Below, piece by piece: positions 17,553 through 26,514 of a stretch of DNA of 44,126 bases. The stretch spans positions 1 through 44,126 of the forward strand of contig CAJPFN010000018.1 of assembly GCA_905339215.1 (NCBI GenBank). The letters are read 5' to 3'. How positions within the stretch are numbered: the stretch's first letter is position 1; each line of letters opens with the position of its first letter. The notes under the pieces are model-generated. The model was not told the DNA's origin, ran no database searches, and saw only the letters and a program-made list of their open reading frames with translations. A program made the position numbers and the translations under genes. This stretch comes from Rhizobiaceae bacterium. GTDB taxonomy: Bacteria; Pseudomonadota; Alphaproteobacteria; Rhizobiales; Rhizobiaceae.

Positions 17553-18407
17553 ATGAAGAACGTCCTGCGCAGTGTCGCGATCGCGCTATTCGCAGCCATG
17601 CTTTCGGCCTGCGTCGCGACGCCCGGCGTCAGTCCCTCCAACGAGCGCAACTGGGAAGAGGTGCATTCCCGTGTATCGGCCGTCCGCTGGCTGTCGGCCT
17701 CGCGTTTTGCCATTTCCAATATCCGCGACTGGACCTGGGGGGCCGACGGGCCGACCCGGAAGAACTGGCATACGCGGCAGTTCGACGTGAGCGAGACGCA
17801 GGCGATCTGGTACTTCGTCGAGCCCCTGTCCTTCGCCAAGAGCATGGCCCATACATTCGCTACGTTCGAGATCGGGCGTGGCGAACGGCGCCAGTTCCTG
17901 ACGGTCTCGGTGGAAGCGAGGCGGGAGGTTGGCGAGACCTATTCGCCGATCCGCGGCCTGTCGAACGCCTATGAACTGATCTTCGCGTGGTCGACCGAAA
18001 AGGACATCCTGATCGACACCGTCATGCGGCTCGACCATCCAATACAGGCCTATCGCGTGAACGTGACGCCGGAACAAGCCGCCATCATCCTGCGCGGCTT
18101 CCTCGAGCGGACCAACGAACTGTCGCGAAAGCCCGAATTCTACAATACGCTCGAACACAACTGCACGAGCGAGCTTGCCGAGGTCGTCAACAGCAAGTTC
18201 GACACGCCGATCCCGCCGCATTCGTCCTTCGTGCTGACCGGCAACGCGGCCCGTTATCTGCACAGCCTCGGCTTCATCGGCAATCCGGCGACGCCTTTTG
18301 CGGAGATCGAGAAGGCCGCGGACGGCCGAGAGGCCGTGAAAAAGAACGCCCGTCTGCCGGAGCGGCAATTCTCGGTCGCGTTCCGCCGGTCGCTGGGCTA
18401 TCGCTGA
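17553..18407 (+). CDS. DUF4105-like lipoprotein
   Basis: 284 residues. The signal peptide ends in a lipobox LSAC with the lipidated cysteine at residue 20, so the protein is probably attached to a membrane on the periplasmic side. The middle holds features of the DUF4105 family: SMAHTFATFEI (H100) and, later, NTLEHNCTSELAE with a His-Asn-Cys triplet (H202, N203, C204) that could be catalytic, as in papain-like folds. That last point is inference. GGAGGGAAGA precedes the ATG. It stands 161 bases after trmB and convergent to a small minus-strand gene. Molecular function is unknown. Confidence 0.8.
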   Translation: MKNVLRSVAIALFAAMLSACVATPGVSPSNERNWEEVHSRVSAVRWLSASRFAISNIRDWTWGADGPTRKNWHTRQFDVSETQAIWYFVEPLSFAKSMAHTFATFEIGRGERRQFLTVSVEARREVGETYSPIRGLSNAYELIFAWSTEKDILIDTVMRLDHPIQAYRVNVTPEQAAIILRGFLERTNELSRKPEFYNTLEHNCTSELAEVVNSKFDTPIPPHSSFVLTGNAARYLHSLGFIGNPATPFAEIEKAADGREAVKKNARLPERQFSVAFRRSLGYR

Positions 18408-18454
18408 CGCTGGGCTATCGCTGGCGGCCGTGCTGCGGCGCGGCACGTATGGAA

Positions 18455-18619
18455 TTAATAGCGCCCGATCTGCCTGAACTGCTCGGGATCGATCCCGAGG
18501 CCGCGCAGGTTGCGCGCGGCCGGCTGTCGGCCCTGCCGCACCGCGGCGGCCGTGGCGAGGGCGTCGCCCATGATCTGGAGGATTTCCGAAAGGGCCGAAC
18601 GCTTGGTGTTGTTCGACAT
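18455..18619 (-). CDS. 54-residue protein of unknown function
   Basis: Short gene read leftwards from an ATG at 18619, with AAGGAAAC about seven bases upstream of it on the minus strand. The protein begins MSNNTKRSALSEILQIMGDA and continues as an amphipathic helix rich in Ala/Arg, followed by a turn LRGLGIDPEQF. I recall similar tiny proteins in Rhizobiales but cannot name a family. A good ribosome-binding site and helix-like composition support it. The longer open frame starting at 18712 lacks such a site. It is convergent with the DUF4105 gene. Confidence 0.6.
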   Translation of the reverse strand: MSNNTKRSALSEILQIMGDALATAAAVRQGRQPAARNLRGLGIDPEQFRQIGRY

Positions 18620-18748
18620 GACACGTTTCCTTCTTGGTGTGCCGATAATGTAGTCATTTGGCGCTTTGACGAGCAGATGTGATTGTGCATCGCAGCATTG
18701 CGTGCCTTGCATTGGTCCCCTTCGTGGACCCCGATCCGTGGCAGGGGC

Positions 18749-18777
18749 TTGAAATGAATCCCGCGATCCTTTATTTC
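18749..18777 (+). promoter_or_regulatory. Candidate promoter of the rimP-nusA-infB operon
   Basis: TTGAAA (18749-18754), a 17-base spacer and TATTTC (18772-18777). Both boxes are imperfect, but they lie in the least GC-rich part of the 241-base gap and would place the start of transcription just before the attenuator-like hairpin at 18805. Visual call only. Confidence 0.3.
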
Positions 18778-18804
18778 ACGGACAAATTCTTGGTCGGTAT
18801 GACG

Positions 18805-18836
18805 AAGAGTGGGTCCACCCGGTCCCGCTCTTTTTT
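18805..18836 (+). terminator. Intrinsic terminator/attenuator in the rimP leader
   Basis: AAGAGTGGG (18805-18813) pairs with CCCGCTCTT (18824-18832) in a nine-pair stem with one T-G wobble and a ten-base loop; the stem runs into six T at 18831-18836. It ends 24 bases before the rimP start codon, so it is within the operon leader and not at the end of an upstream gene (the nearest upstream gene points the other way). Confidence 0.7.
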
Positions 18837-18860
18837 GTTACCCGGCCCCGGGAACACGAA

Positions 18861-19487
18861 ATGACGGAACAGGCACAGCCCATCGAAAGCGACGACCGCA
18901 TCATCCGCGAGAGCGGCATGGATGCGCGTGTCGCAGCGATCGTGCAGCCTGTCCTGCGCGCCATCGGCTACCGACTCGTCCGCGTGCGCCTGTTCGGCCA
19001 GAACGGCTTGACGCTTCAGATCATGGCCGAGCGCGAGGACGGCACGATGACCGTCGAGGATTGCGAAGAGGTCAGCCGGGCGGTTTCGCCGGCCCTCGAC
19101 GTCGAGGATCCCATCGAGAAGGCCTATCATCTCGAGGTCTCGTCGCCGGGCATCGACCGGCCGTTGGTACGCAAGTCGGACTTCGCCACCTGGACCGGCC
19201 ACCTCGTCAAGGTCGAGACGTCGGTCCTGGTCGCCGACCGCAAGCGCTTCCGCGGCAGGATCGCCGAAGTCGACACCGATTCGGTGCTGATCCAGCGGGA
19301 TCAGGCTGCCTATGGCGAGGAACCCGCCGTCCGGGTCCCCTTCGAGGCGATCGCGGAAGCCCGCCTGGTGCTGACCGACGACCTGATCCGCGAAGCCCTG
19401 ACCAAGGACAAGAAGGCCCGCCAGGAAGCCAAGCGGCGGCGCGGCGAGCCGGACGAGACCGACCAAGAAACCGAACGGGACAATTGA
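18861..19487 (+). CDS. rimP: Ribosome maturation factor RimP
   Basis: 208 residues. The N-terminal domain has [27 protein letters not shown] and the conserved [23 protein letters not shown] block with [13 protein letters not shown] following; an Sm-like C-terminal domain and a charged tail ([10 protein letters not shown]) complete it. RimP binds the pre-30S particle and helps assembly of the head, near S19/S12. It heads the rimP-nusA-infB operon as in most bacteria. A terminator-like hairpin precedes it and another follows it, so readthrough control is likely. Confidence 0.95.
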   Translation: MTEQAQPIESDDRIIRESGMDARVAAIVQPVLRAIGYRLVRVRLFGQNGLTLQIMAEREDGTMTVEDCEEVSRAVSPALDVEDPIEKAYHLEVSSPGIDRPLVRKSDFATWTGHLVKVETSVLVADRKRFRGRIAEVDTDSVLIQRDQAAYGEEPAVRVPFEAIAEARLVLTDDLIREALTKDKKARQEAKRRRGEPDETDQETERDN

Positions 19488-19493
19488 CGCGGG

Positions 19494-19518
19494 AAGCGCG
19501 CCCCTGGCGCGCGCTTTT
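19494..19518 (+). terminator. Terminator-like hairpin between rimP and nusA
   Basis: AAGCGCGC (19494-19501), a seven-base loop, GCGCGCTT (19509-19516), and TTTT at 19515-19518. The stem is perfect over eight pairs. It sits seven bases after the rimP stop and upstream of the nusA ribosome-binding site (AGGGAGA). Since nusA has no other obvious promoter, the hairpin is probably partly read through. Confidence 0.6.
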
Positions 19519-19533
19519 GCTAGGGAGACCAAA

Positions 19534-21120
19534 ATGGCAGTGAGTGCAAACAGGCTGGAGCTGCTCCAGATCGCCGACGCGGTGGCGCGGGAGAAGTCGA
19601 TCGACAAGTCGATCGTGATCGCGGCGATGGCCGACGCCATCCAGAAGGCGGCGCGTTCGCGCTATGGCCAGGAAACCAACATCCGCGCCGACATCAACCC
19701 GAATACCGGCGAAATGAAGCTGCAGCGGCTGATGGAAGTCGTCGAAAGCGTCGACGAATCGGCAAAGGAGATTTCGGTCGAGGATGCGCGGCTGCGCAAT
19801 CCGGACGCCCAGGTCGGCGACTTCATAGCCGAGCAGCTCCCGCCCATGGATTTCGGCCGCATCGCCGCCCAGTCCGCCAAGCAGGTCATCGTCCAGAAGG
19901 TGCGCGAGGCCGAGCGCGACCGGCAGTACGACGAGTACAAGGACCGCGTCGGCGAGATCGTCAACGGCACGGTGAAGCGGGTCGAATACGGCAACGTCAT
20001 CGTCGACCTCGGGCGCGGCGAGGCGATCATCCGCCGCGACGAACTGATTCCCCGCGAGAACTTCAAGTACGGCGACCGCGTGCGCGCCTATGTCTACGAC
20101 GTGCGCCGCGAGCAGCGCGGGCCGCAGATCTTCCTGTCGCGCACCCATCCGCAATTCATGGCCAAGCTGTTCACGATGGAGGTGCCGGAAATCTACGACG
20201 GCATCATCGAGATCAAGTCGGTCGCCCGCGATCCGGGCAGCCGCGCCAAGATCGCGGTCGTGTCGCGCGACTCGTCGATCGATCCCGTCGGCGCCTGCGT
20301 CGGCATGCGCGGCTCACGCGTCCAGGCGGTGGTCGGCGAATTGCAGGGCGAGAAGATCGACATCATCCCGTGGTCGCCGAACGCCGCTTCGTTCATCGTC
20401 AACGCGCTGCAGCCGGCCGAAGTCGCCAAGGTCGTTCTCGACGAGGATGCCGAGCGCATCGAGGTGGTGGTGCCGGACGATCAGCTTTCGCTGGCGATCG
20501 GCCGCCGCGGCCAGAACGTACGTCTCGCCTCGCAGCTGACCGGCTGGGACATCGACATCCTCACCGAGGAGGAAGAATCGCAGCGCCGGCAGAAGGAGTT
20601 CACCGACCGTTCGGCGCTGTTCATGGAGGCGCTCGACGTCGACGAGATGGTCGCCCAGGTGCTCGCCTCGGAAGGCTTCACCAGCGTTGAGGAGGTCGCC
20701 TATGTCGACGCGGGCGAGATCTCGTCCATCGATGGCTTCGACGACGATACCGCCGAGGAAATTCAGTCGCGCGCCCGCGAGTATCTCGACAAGATCGAGG
20801 CCGAGCACGACGAGAAGCGCAAGAAGCTCGGCGTCAGCGACGAACTGCGTGAGATTCCCGGCATCACCACGGCCATGATGGTGACGCTCGGCGAGGACGG
20901 CGTGAAGACCGTCGAGGACTTCGCCGGCTATGCCGTCGACGACCTCGTCGGCTGGAAGGAGCGCAAGGATGGCGAGACGAAGCTGTTTTCCGGCGTGCTT
21001 TCCGATCACGGCGTGACCCGCGCCGACGCCGAGCAGATGGTGCTGGCCGCGCGCCTCAAGGCGGGCTGGATCAGCGAGGAAGACCTGGCGGTCGAAGAAG
21101 CCGACGTCGCCGGTGCGTGA
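19534..21120 (+). CDS. nusA: Transcription elongation/termination factor NusA
   Basis: 528 residues. Domain order: the RNA-polymerase-binding N-terminal domain (1-130), S1 domain (about 145-215, EIVNGTVKRVEYGNVIVDLGRGEA), two KH domains (about 225-360, with GMRGSRVQAVVGELQGEKID and GRRGQNVRLASQLTGW), then two acidic helix-hairpin-helix repeats in the C-terminal part (around 365-430 and 440-510). NusA binds RNA polymerase and nascent RNA and promotes pausing and hairpin-dependent termination or, with other Nus factors, antitermination. It lies 46 bases after rimP. A hairpin of the kind it acts on lies just upstream of its own gene. Confidence 0.96.
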   Translation: MAVSANRLELLQIADAVAREKSIDKSIVIAAMADAIQKAARSRYGQETNIRADINPNTGEMKLQRLMEVVESVDESAKEISVEDARLRNPDAQVGDFIAEQLPPMDFGRIAAQSAKQVIVQKVREAERDRQYDEYKDRVGEIVNGTVKRVEYGNVIVDLGRGEAIIRRDELIPRENFKYGDRVRAYVYDVRREQRGPQIFLSRTHPQFMAKLFTMEVPEIYDGIIEIKSVARDPGSRAKIAVVSRDSSIDPVGACVGMRGSRVQAVVGELQGEKIDIIPWSPNAASFIVNALQPAEVAKVVLDEDAERIEVVVPDDQLSLAIGRRGQNVRLASQLTGWDIDILTEEEESQRRQKEFTDRSALFMEALDVDEMVAQVLASEGFTSVEEVAYVDAGEISSIDGFDDDTAEEIQSRAREYLDKIEAEHDEKRKKLGVSDELREIPGITTAMMVTLGEDGVKTVEDFAGYAVDDLVGWKERKDGETKLFSGVLSDHGVTRADAEQMVLAARLKAGWISEEDLAVEEADVAGA

Positions 21121-21149
21121 CGTGATCGCGGGCGGAGCCGGAGACGCGC

Positions 21150-21809
21150 TTGGACGAGATGAACGAGCGAACCTGCATCGTCACGCGCGAACGCGCGGAG
21201 CCGGATGATCTGATCCGCTTCGTCGTCGGCCCGGATTCGGCCGTCGTCCCTGATCTGAAACGCAATCTGCCGGGCCGCGGTTGTTGGGTGACAGCGGACC
21301 GCCTACATGTGGACCGTGCCGTTTCGCGCAAGGCGTTCGCACGGGCCCTGAAGACGGACGTGGTCGTGCCGCCCGATCTGGGCGAAATGGTCGATCGCCT
21401 TCTCGTGCGCTCCGCTCTCGGCGCGCTTGGCCTTGCCCGCAAGGCCGGCGCGGTGGCACTTGGCGCTGCCAAGGTCGAGGCGGCGGTACGCTCCGGCAAG
21501 GCCCTCGGTGTCCTCCATGCGGACCAGGCGGCGGAAGACGGCATCCGCAAGATCACCCAGGCGCGCCGCGCCGTCGAGCATGCCGGCGGGCCGGCGATTT
21601 CCGCCTACAAACTTTTTTCGGAGATCGAATTGGGTTTGGCATTGGGCGGCACAAATGTGATACATGCTGCCGTTCTCGCGAGCGAGGCGGGAAAGGCGGC
21701 AATGAAGCGCATGGTTGCGCTGAACCGCTACCGGGGCGGCACCCCGGACGAACGGGCGACCCTTGCGGCGGTTGCCGATGACGAGAATGCCGCAGAGGAT
21801 ACGGAATGA
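21150..21809 (+). CDS. YlxR/L7Ae-like RNA-binding protein
   Basis: 219 residues joining two RNA-binding domains: an N-terminal YlxR (DUF448) domain (about 1-95; [16 protein letters not shown] and the GRGCWVT motif), and a C-terminal L7Ae-like domain (about 95-195; [24 protein letters not shown]). The fusion is typical of alphaproteobacteria between nusA and infB; in other bacteria these are separate small genes. The TTG start at 21150 has GGAG seven bases upstream; an ATG at 21159 is the alternative. The stop overlaps the infB start (ATGA), which indicates translational coupling. The exact RNA target is unknown. Confidence 0.88.
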   Translation: MDEMNERTCIVTRERAEPDDLIRFVVGPDSAVVPDLKRNLPGRGCWVTADRLHVDRAVSRKAFARALKTDVVVPPDLGEMVDRLLVRSALGALGLARKAGAVALGAAKVEAAVRSGKALGVLHADQAAEDGIRKITQARRAVEHAGGPAISAYKLFSEIELGLALGGTNVIHAAVLASEAGKAAMKRMVALNRYRGGTPDERATLAAVADDENAAEDTE

Positions 21810-24364
21810 GCGATACCAAATCGGGCGACGACAAGACTTTGAGCGTCAATACGAAGAAGACCTTGACGCTGAAGCGTCCCGGCATCGAGCAGGGAACCGT
21901 GCGGCAGAGCTTCTCGCATGGCCGCACGAAGTCGGTCGTCGTCGAGACGAAGAAGCGGAAGTTCGCGCTGCCTGGCGACAAGCCGGAGCCGGTCGCCGTC
22001 GTGCAGGCGTTCAAGCCGAAGCCGGCGGTGACGCCGGCCGCGCCGGTCGTCGAGGCGCCGAGGGCGCCGTCCGCCGAGCGTTCCGGCATGGTCCTCAACG
22101 AGCTTTCCACGAGCGAGATGGAAGCCCGCCGCCGCGCCCTCGAAGGCTCCAAGGTTCGCGAGCACGAGGAACGCCAGCGCGCGGCCGATGAGATGCGCCG
22201 CCGCGCCGAGGAGGAGGAACGCCGTCGCCGCGAACGTGATGAATCCGCGCGCCGGCAGGCCGAGGAGGAAGCGCGCCTGAAGGCCGAGGCCGATGCGCGT
22301 CGCCGGGCCGAGGAGGAGGCGCGCCGCCGCGCTCCGCTGGCCGTCGAGGCGGCTGTCGCGGACGAAGAGGAAGAGGTCAAGCCGAAGCGCACAGGCGCTG
22401 CGATTCCGCCGCGCCGCATCGCGACGCCGGAAGTCGCGCGGCCGGCGAAGGCCAAGGGCGACGACGACCGTCGCCGCGGCAAGCTGACGCTGAATTCGGC
22501 GCTGTCCTCCGAGGACGGCGACGCGCGGGCCCGCTCGCTGTCGGCGATGCGCCGCCGCCAGGAGAAGTTCAAGCGGGCGATGTACCAGGAGCCGCGCGAG
22601 AAGATCGTGCGCGAGGTGACGCTGCCCGAGACGATCACGATCCAGGAACTGGCGAGCCGCATGTCGGAGCGCGCCGTCGACGTCGTGAAGTTCTTCATGA
22701 AGCAGGGACAGATCATGAAGCCCGGCGACGTGATCGACGCCGACACGGCCGAACTTGTGGCGTCCGAATTCGGACACACCGTTCGCCGCGTCGCCGAGTC
22801 CGACATCGAGGAAGGTCTGTTCAACATCGCCGACCGCCCCGAGGACATGGTCTCCCGGCCGCCGGTCGTGACCATCATGGGCCACGTCGACCACGGCAAG
22901 ACCTCGCTGCTCGACGCCATCCGCAACGCCAATGTCGTGGCTGGCGAAGCGGGCGGCATCACCCAGCACATCGGCGCCTACCAGGTCGAGAAGAACGGTC
23001 AGAAGATCACCTTCATCGACACGCCCGGCCACGCCGCCTTCACGGCGATGCGCGCCCGCGGCGCTCAGGCGACCGACATCGCCATCCTGGTGGTCGCGGC
23101 CGACGACAGTGTGATGCCGCAGACGATCGAATCGATCAATCACGCCAAGGCGGCGCGGGTTCCGATCATCGTGGCGATCAACAAGATCGACAAGCCGCAG
23201 GCGGACGCGATGAAGGTCCGGCAGGAGCTTCTGCGCCATGAGGTGTTCGTCGAATCGATGGGTGGCGAGACGCTCGACGTGGAAGTGTCGGCAACCAAGG
23301 GCATCAACCTCGACAAGCTGCTCGAGGCGATCCTGCGCCAGGCCGAAATCCTCGACCTGAAGGCCAATCCGGATCGCACGGCCGAGGGCGTCGTCATCGA
23401 GGCCAAGCTCGACAAGGGCCGCGGCCCGGTCGCGACCGTCCTCGTCCAGACCGGTACGCTGATGCCGGGCGACATCCTCGTTGCCGGCAACGAGTGGGGC
23501 CGTGTCCGCGCGCTGGTCAACGATCGCGGCGAGCAGGTGCCCGAGGCGGCGCCGGCGATGCCGGTCGAGGTGCTCGGTCTGCAGGGAACGCCGCAGGCCG
23601 GTGACCGCTTCGCCGTCGTCAACAACGAGGCGCGCGCCCGCGAGATCACCGAGTACCGCCAGCGCAAGGCACGCGAGAAGGCGGTCGCCAAGCATGCCGG
23701 CCAGCGCGGCTCGCTCGAGCAGATGATGTCCCAGCTGCAATCGAGCGGCGTCAAGGAGTTCCCCCTGGTCATCAAGGGCGACGTTCAGGGCTCGATCGAG
23801 GCGATTTCGGCGGCGCTGGACAAGCTCGGCACCGACGAGGTGCGCGCGCGCATCGTCCATTCGGGCGCCGGCGGCATCACCGAGAGCGACGTGTCGCTGG
23901 CGGAGACGTCGGGCGCGGCGATCATCGGCTTCAACGTCCGCGCCAACACCCAGGCGCGCCAGGCGGCCGAACAGGCCGGCATCGAGATCCGCTATTACAA
24001 CATCATCTACAATCTCGTGGATGACGTGAAGGCGGCGATGTCGGGTCTGCTCTCGCCGGAGCGCCGCGAGACCTTCCTCGGCAATGCCGAGATCCTCGAG
24101 GTGTTCAACATCACCAAGGTCGGCAAGGTCGCCGGCTGCCGCGTGACCGAGGGCAAGGTCGAGCGCGGTGCGGGCGTGCGCCTGATCCGCGACAACGTCG
24201 TCATCCACGAAGGCACGCTGAAGACGCTGAAGCGCTTCAAGGACGAGGTCTCGGAGGTACCGGCGGGCCAGGAGTGCGGCATGGCCTTCGCCAACTACGA
24301 GGACATCCGCGCAGGCGACGTCATCGAGGCGTATCGCGTCGAGATGGTGACCCGTACGCTGTAA
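21806..24364 (+). CDS. infB: Translation initiation factor IF-2
   Basis: 852 residues. A variable N-terminal part includes a highly charged Glu/Arg-rich, probably helical segment (about 100-190). An IF2N domain (about 270-320, [24 protein letters not shown]) precedes the GTPase domain, with G1 GHVDHGKTS near 358, DTPGHAAF (G3) and NKID (G4). Domains II-IV follow and the C-terminus binds fMet-tRNA. IF-2 joins initiator tRNA and the 50S subunit in a GTP-dependent way. The start overlaps the YlxR/L7Ae stop by four bases. No frameshift or domain loss is visible. Confidence 0.97.
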   Translation: MSDTKSGDDKTLSVNTKKTLTLKRPGIEQGTVRQSFSHGRTKSVVVETKKRKFALPGDKPEPVAVVQAFKPKPAVTPAAPVVEAPRAPSAERSGMVLNELSTSEMEARRRALEGSKVREHEERQRAADEMRRRAEEEERRRRERDESARRQAEEEARLKAEADARRRAEEEARRRAPLAVEAAVADEEEEVKPKRTGAAIPPRRIATPEVARPAKAKGDDDRRRGKLTLNSALSSEDGDARARSLSAMRRRQEKFKRAMYQEPREKIVREVTLPETITIQELASRMSERAVDVVKFFMKQGQIMKPGDVIDADTAELVASEFGHTVRRVAESDIEEGLFNIADRPEDMVSRPPVVTIMGHVDHGKTSLLDAIRNANVVAGEAGGITQHIGAYQVEKNGQKITFIDTPGHAAFTAMRARGAQATDIAILVVAADDSVMPQTIESINHAKAARVPIIVAINKIDKPQADAMKVRQELLRHEVFVESMGGETLDVEVSATKGINLDKLLEAILRQAEILDLKANPDRTAEGVVIEAKLDKGRGPVATVLVQTGTLMPGDILVAGNEWGRVRALVNDRGEQVPEAAPAMPVEVLGLQGTPQAGDRFAVVNNEARAREITEYRQRKAREKAVAKHAGQRGSLEQMMSQLQSSGVKEFPLVIKGDVQGSIEAISAALDKLGTDEVRARIVHSGAGGITESDVSLAETSGAAIIGFNVRANTQARQAAEQAGIEIRYYNIIYNLVDDVKAAMSGLLSPERRETFLGNAEILEVFNITKVGKVAGCRVTEGKVERGAGVRLIRDNVVIHEGTLKTLKRFKDEVSEVPAGQECGMAFANYEDIRAGDVIEAYRVEMVTRTL

Positions 24365-24401
24365 GAGGTCGTCGGGGCCGGCGCCCCGGCGCGCGGACGC
24401 G

Positions 24402-24920
24402 ATGCAGGATACAACCGTTCGACCGGAGCAGGTCCTCCGCTACACACTGGGGCCCGCCGACAGGCTGGCCTTCGCCATTCTCCGCCACCATCTGACAGGC
24501 TGGGAGAAGTTTCGTCTTCTCGTCGTCGTCGGTATTGCAGGGGCGCTGGCCAGCCTGCTGCCCGACGATATGGGCGCCGTCGCCCGGTGGGCGTCGGTCG
24601 CCGCAATCCTGGTCGTTGGCGCGGCGGCGGCGATCCTGCTGTCCAATCTGGAGGTCCGCCGCAGGGCGAAAGGCCTCGGAATTGCCGACGGTGCGGTCGA
24701 GCTCCACGACCTGGGCGACCGCCTTTCCGAGCATTCGGCGCAAGGCGTGCGCGACGTGGCGGCCGAGGACGTGGCGCAGGTGGTGACCACAGCGGGGCAC
24801 GTCTTCATCCGCGCCGGCGCTCGACCCGTGATCATACCGGCCACGGCTTTCGCCGACCGGGAAGACATGATGGCGTTCGCCGCGCGCTGGAACGAGGCAT
24901 CGCGGGCCGCTGCACCGTAG
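24402..24920 (+). CDS. Small membrane protein (YcxB-like)
   Basis: 172 residues. Two membrane segments are predicted from sequence: about 38-56 (FRLLVVVGIAGALASLL) and 64-82 (VAAILVVGAAAAILL). A C-terminal domain of some 80 residues (VELHDLGDRLSEHSAQG...VFIRAGARPVIIPATAF) has alternating strands resembling YcxB/PH-like domains of small membrane proteins. Such proteins usually lack a known function. It is inserted between infB and rbfA on the same strand, 37 bases after infB, so it is probably part of the operon. It has no obvious link with translation. Confidence 0.7.
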   Translation: MQDTTVRPEQVLRYTLGPADRLAFAILRHHLTGWEKFRLLVVVGIAGALASLLPDDMGAVARWASVAAILVVGAAAAILLSNLEVRRRAKGLGIADGAVELHDLGDRLSEHSAQGVRDVAAEDVAQVVTTAGHVFIRAGARPVIIPATAFADREDMMAFAARWNEASRAAAP

Positions 24921-25022
24921 GGTTCCGATTTCAGTAGCATTCGCGGCGCGATGCCTTTATGACGCCGCGATCCAACCGGCGCCGGTCCGATCCCGCCGCC
25001 CGCGTGACAGGAAACAACGACA

Positions 25023-25430
25023 ATGACCAGGTCCGAAGGCGGGAAAGGCCCGTCGCAGCGGCAGTTGCGCGTCGGCGAACAGGTGCGCCACGCGCTCTCC
25101 GATCTTCTCCAGCGCGGCGAGGTCAGCGACGACCTCATCGAGACGTCGGTGATTTCGGTCTCCGAGGTGCGCATGTCGCCCGACCTCAAGATCGCCACGG
25201 CCTTCGTCGCGCCGCTCGGCGCGAAGGACGAAGGAGCCGTGGTCGAGGCGCTGAACCGCCACGCCCGCTTCATCCGCGGCAAGCTGTCGCCGGCGCTCCG
25301 GCAGATGAAGTACATGCCGGAGTTCCGGTTCAGGCTCGACACGAGCTACGACAACATGTCGAAGATCGACCAGCTGCTGCGCTCGCCTGAAGTGGCGCGC
25401 GATCTCGACGTTGACGGAGAAGGCGAGTGA
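25023..25430 (+). CDS. rbfA: Ribosome-binding factor A
   Basis: 135 residues with the KH-like RbfA fold: [22 protein letters not shown] at the start, then [20 protein letters not shown] and [20 protein letters not shown]. RbfA binds the immature 30S subunit near the 5' end helix of 16S rRNA and is required for late assembly and cold growth. An AGGAAAC site precedes the ATG. Its stop overlaps the truB start. The infB-rbfA-truB order, here with one membrane-protein gene inserted, is conserved. Confidence 0.95.
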   Translation: MTRSEGGKGPSQRQLRVGEQVRHALSDLLQRGEVSDDLIETSVISVSEVRMSPDLKIATAFVAPLGAKDEGAVVEALNRHARFIRGKLSPALRQMKYMPEFRFRLDTSYDNMSKIDQLLRSPEVARDLDVDGEGE

Positions 25431-26395
25431 TGGCCCGTCGCGGCAAGAAGAAGGGGCGTCCGGTCTCCGGCTGGCTGGTGTTCGACAAGCCTGTGGGCAT
25501 GGGCTCGACGGAGGCCGTGTCGAAGGTGAAATGGCTGTTCCAGGCCGAGAAGGCCGGGCATGCCGGCACGCTCGATCCGCTCGCCTCGGGCATGCTGCCG
25601 ATCGCACTCGGCGAGGCGACGAAGACCGTGCCCTACGTGATGGACGGCGCCAAGGTCTATCGCTTCGCCGTCGCCTGGGGCGAGGAGCGGGCGACCGACG
25701 ACCGCGAAGGCCCGGCTACGAAGATCTCGGAGAAGCGGCCGACCGAGGCCGAGATCCGCGCCGTCATGCCGAACTATACCGGCATCATCCAGCAGACGCC
25801 GCCGCAGTTCTCCGCCATCAAGATCGCCGGCGAGCGCGCCTACGACCTGGCCCGCGAGGGCGAGACCGTGGAGATCCCCTCCCGCGAGGTGGAGATTGGC
25901 CGGCTCGACCTGGTCGAGATGCGCGGCGCCGATCTCTCCGTCTTCGAGGTCGAGTGCGGCAAGGGCACCTATGTGCGCAGCATAGCCCGCGACATGGGGC
26001 GCGATCTCGGCTGCTACGGCCATATCGCCGAGTTGCGCCGCACCGAGGTCGAACCGTTCACGCCGGAGGATCTCGTCACCCTCGCCGAACTCGAGACCGC
26101 CGCCGACCTGCCGAAGGCGGGCGAAACGGAAGAAGGCAAGGCCGCACCCCGCAGCTTTGCGGCGCTCGACGCCCTCCTCGTCGAAACCGCGGCCGCGCTG
26201 GAGTACATGCCGCAGGTAGCGGTTACCGACGACGCCGCGGTGAAGATCCGACTCGGCAATCCGGTCATCGTCCGCGGCCGCGACGCGCCCGTGGAGGCCG
26301 CGGAAGCCTGCGCTACCGCCCGCGGCAAGCTCATCGCAGTGGGCGCCATCGAGGCCGGCATGTTCAAGCCGCGGCGTGTGTTCACGGAAGGCTGA
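25430..26395 (+). CDS. truB: tRNA pseudouridine-55 synthase
   Basis: 321 residues from the ATG at 25430, overlapping the rbfA stop by one base; a GTG one codon earlier is possible. The catalytic motif [14 protein letters not shown] holds the active-site aspartate at residue 49. [14 protein letters not shown] (motif I) and the [19 protein letters not shown] block are also present. TruB forms pseudouridine at position 55 in the T-loop of all tRNAs. The C-terminal portion (about 235-320) is the usual alphaproteobacterial extension. Confidence 0.95.
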   Translation: MARRGKKKGRPVSGWLVFDKPVGMGSTEAVSKVKWLFQAEKAGHAGTLDPLASGMLPIALGEATKTVPYVMDGAKVYRFAVAWGEERATDDREGPATKISEKRPTEAEIRAVMPNYTGIIQQTPPQFSAIKIAGERAYDLAREGETVEIPSREVEIGRLDLVEMRGADLSVFEVECGKGTYVRSIARDMGRDLGCYGHIAELRRTEVEPFTPEDLVTLAELETAADLPKAGETEEGKAAPRSFAALDALLVETAAALEYMPQVAVTDDAAVKIRLGNPVIVRGRDAPVEAAEACATARGKLIAVGAIEAGMFKPRRVFTEG

Positions 26396-26514
26396 GCCGC
26401 CGTCGGGCGCCCGGCGGGCGTCCGGCCCGGCGGCGGAGCAATGGTGCTCGTCGTGATTCCATCCGGCATCGTTCTGCACTAGTCTCGCGCGGGTCCATCC
26501 TCTCGGGAAACGCA

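Noticed and set aside
18679-18864. 61-codon plus-strand open frame before rimP
   Set aside because: It contains the attenuator hairpin and lacks a ribosome-binding site; no coding signal.
25411-26514. Long extension of CorA back through truB
   Set aside because: It is truB read in another frame; the CorA-like sequence begins after the Met at 26515.
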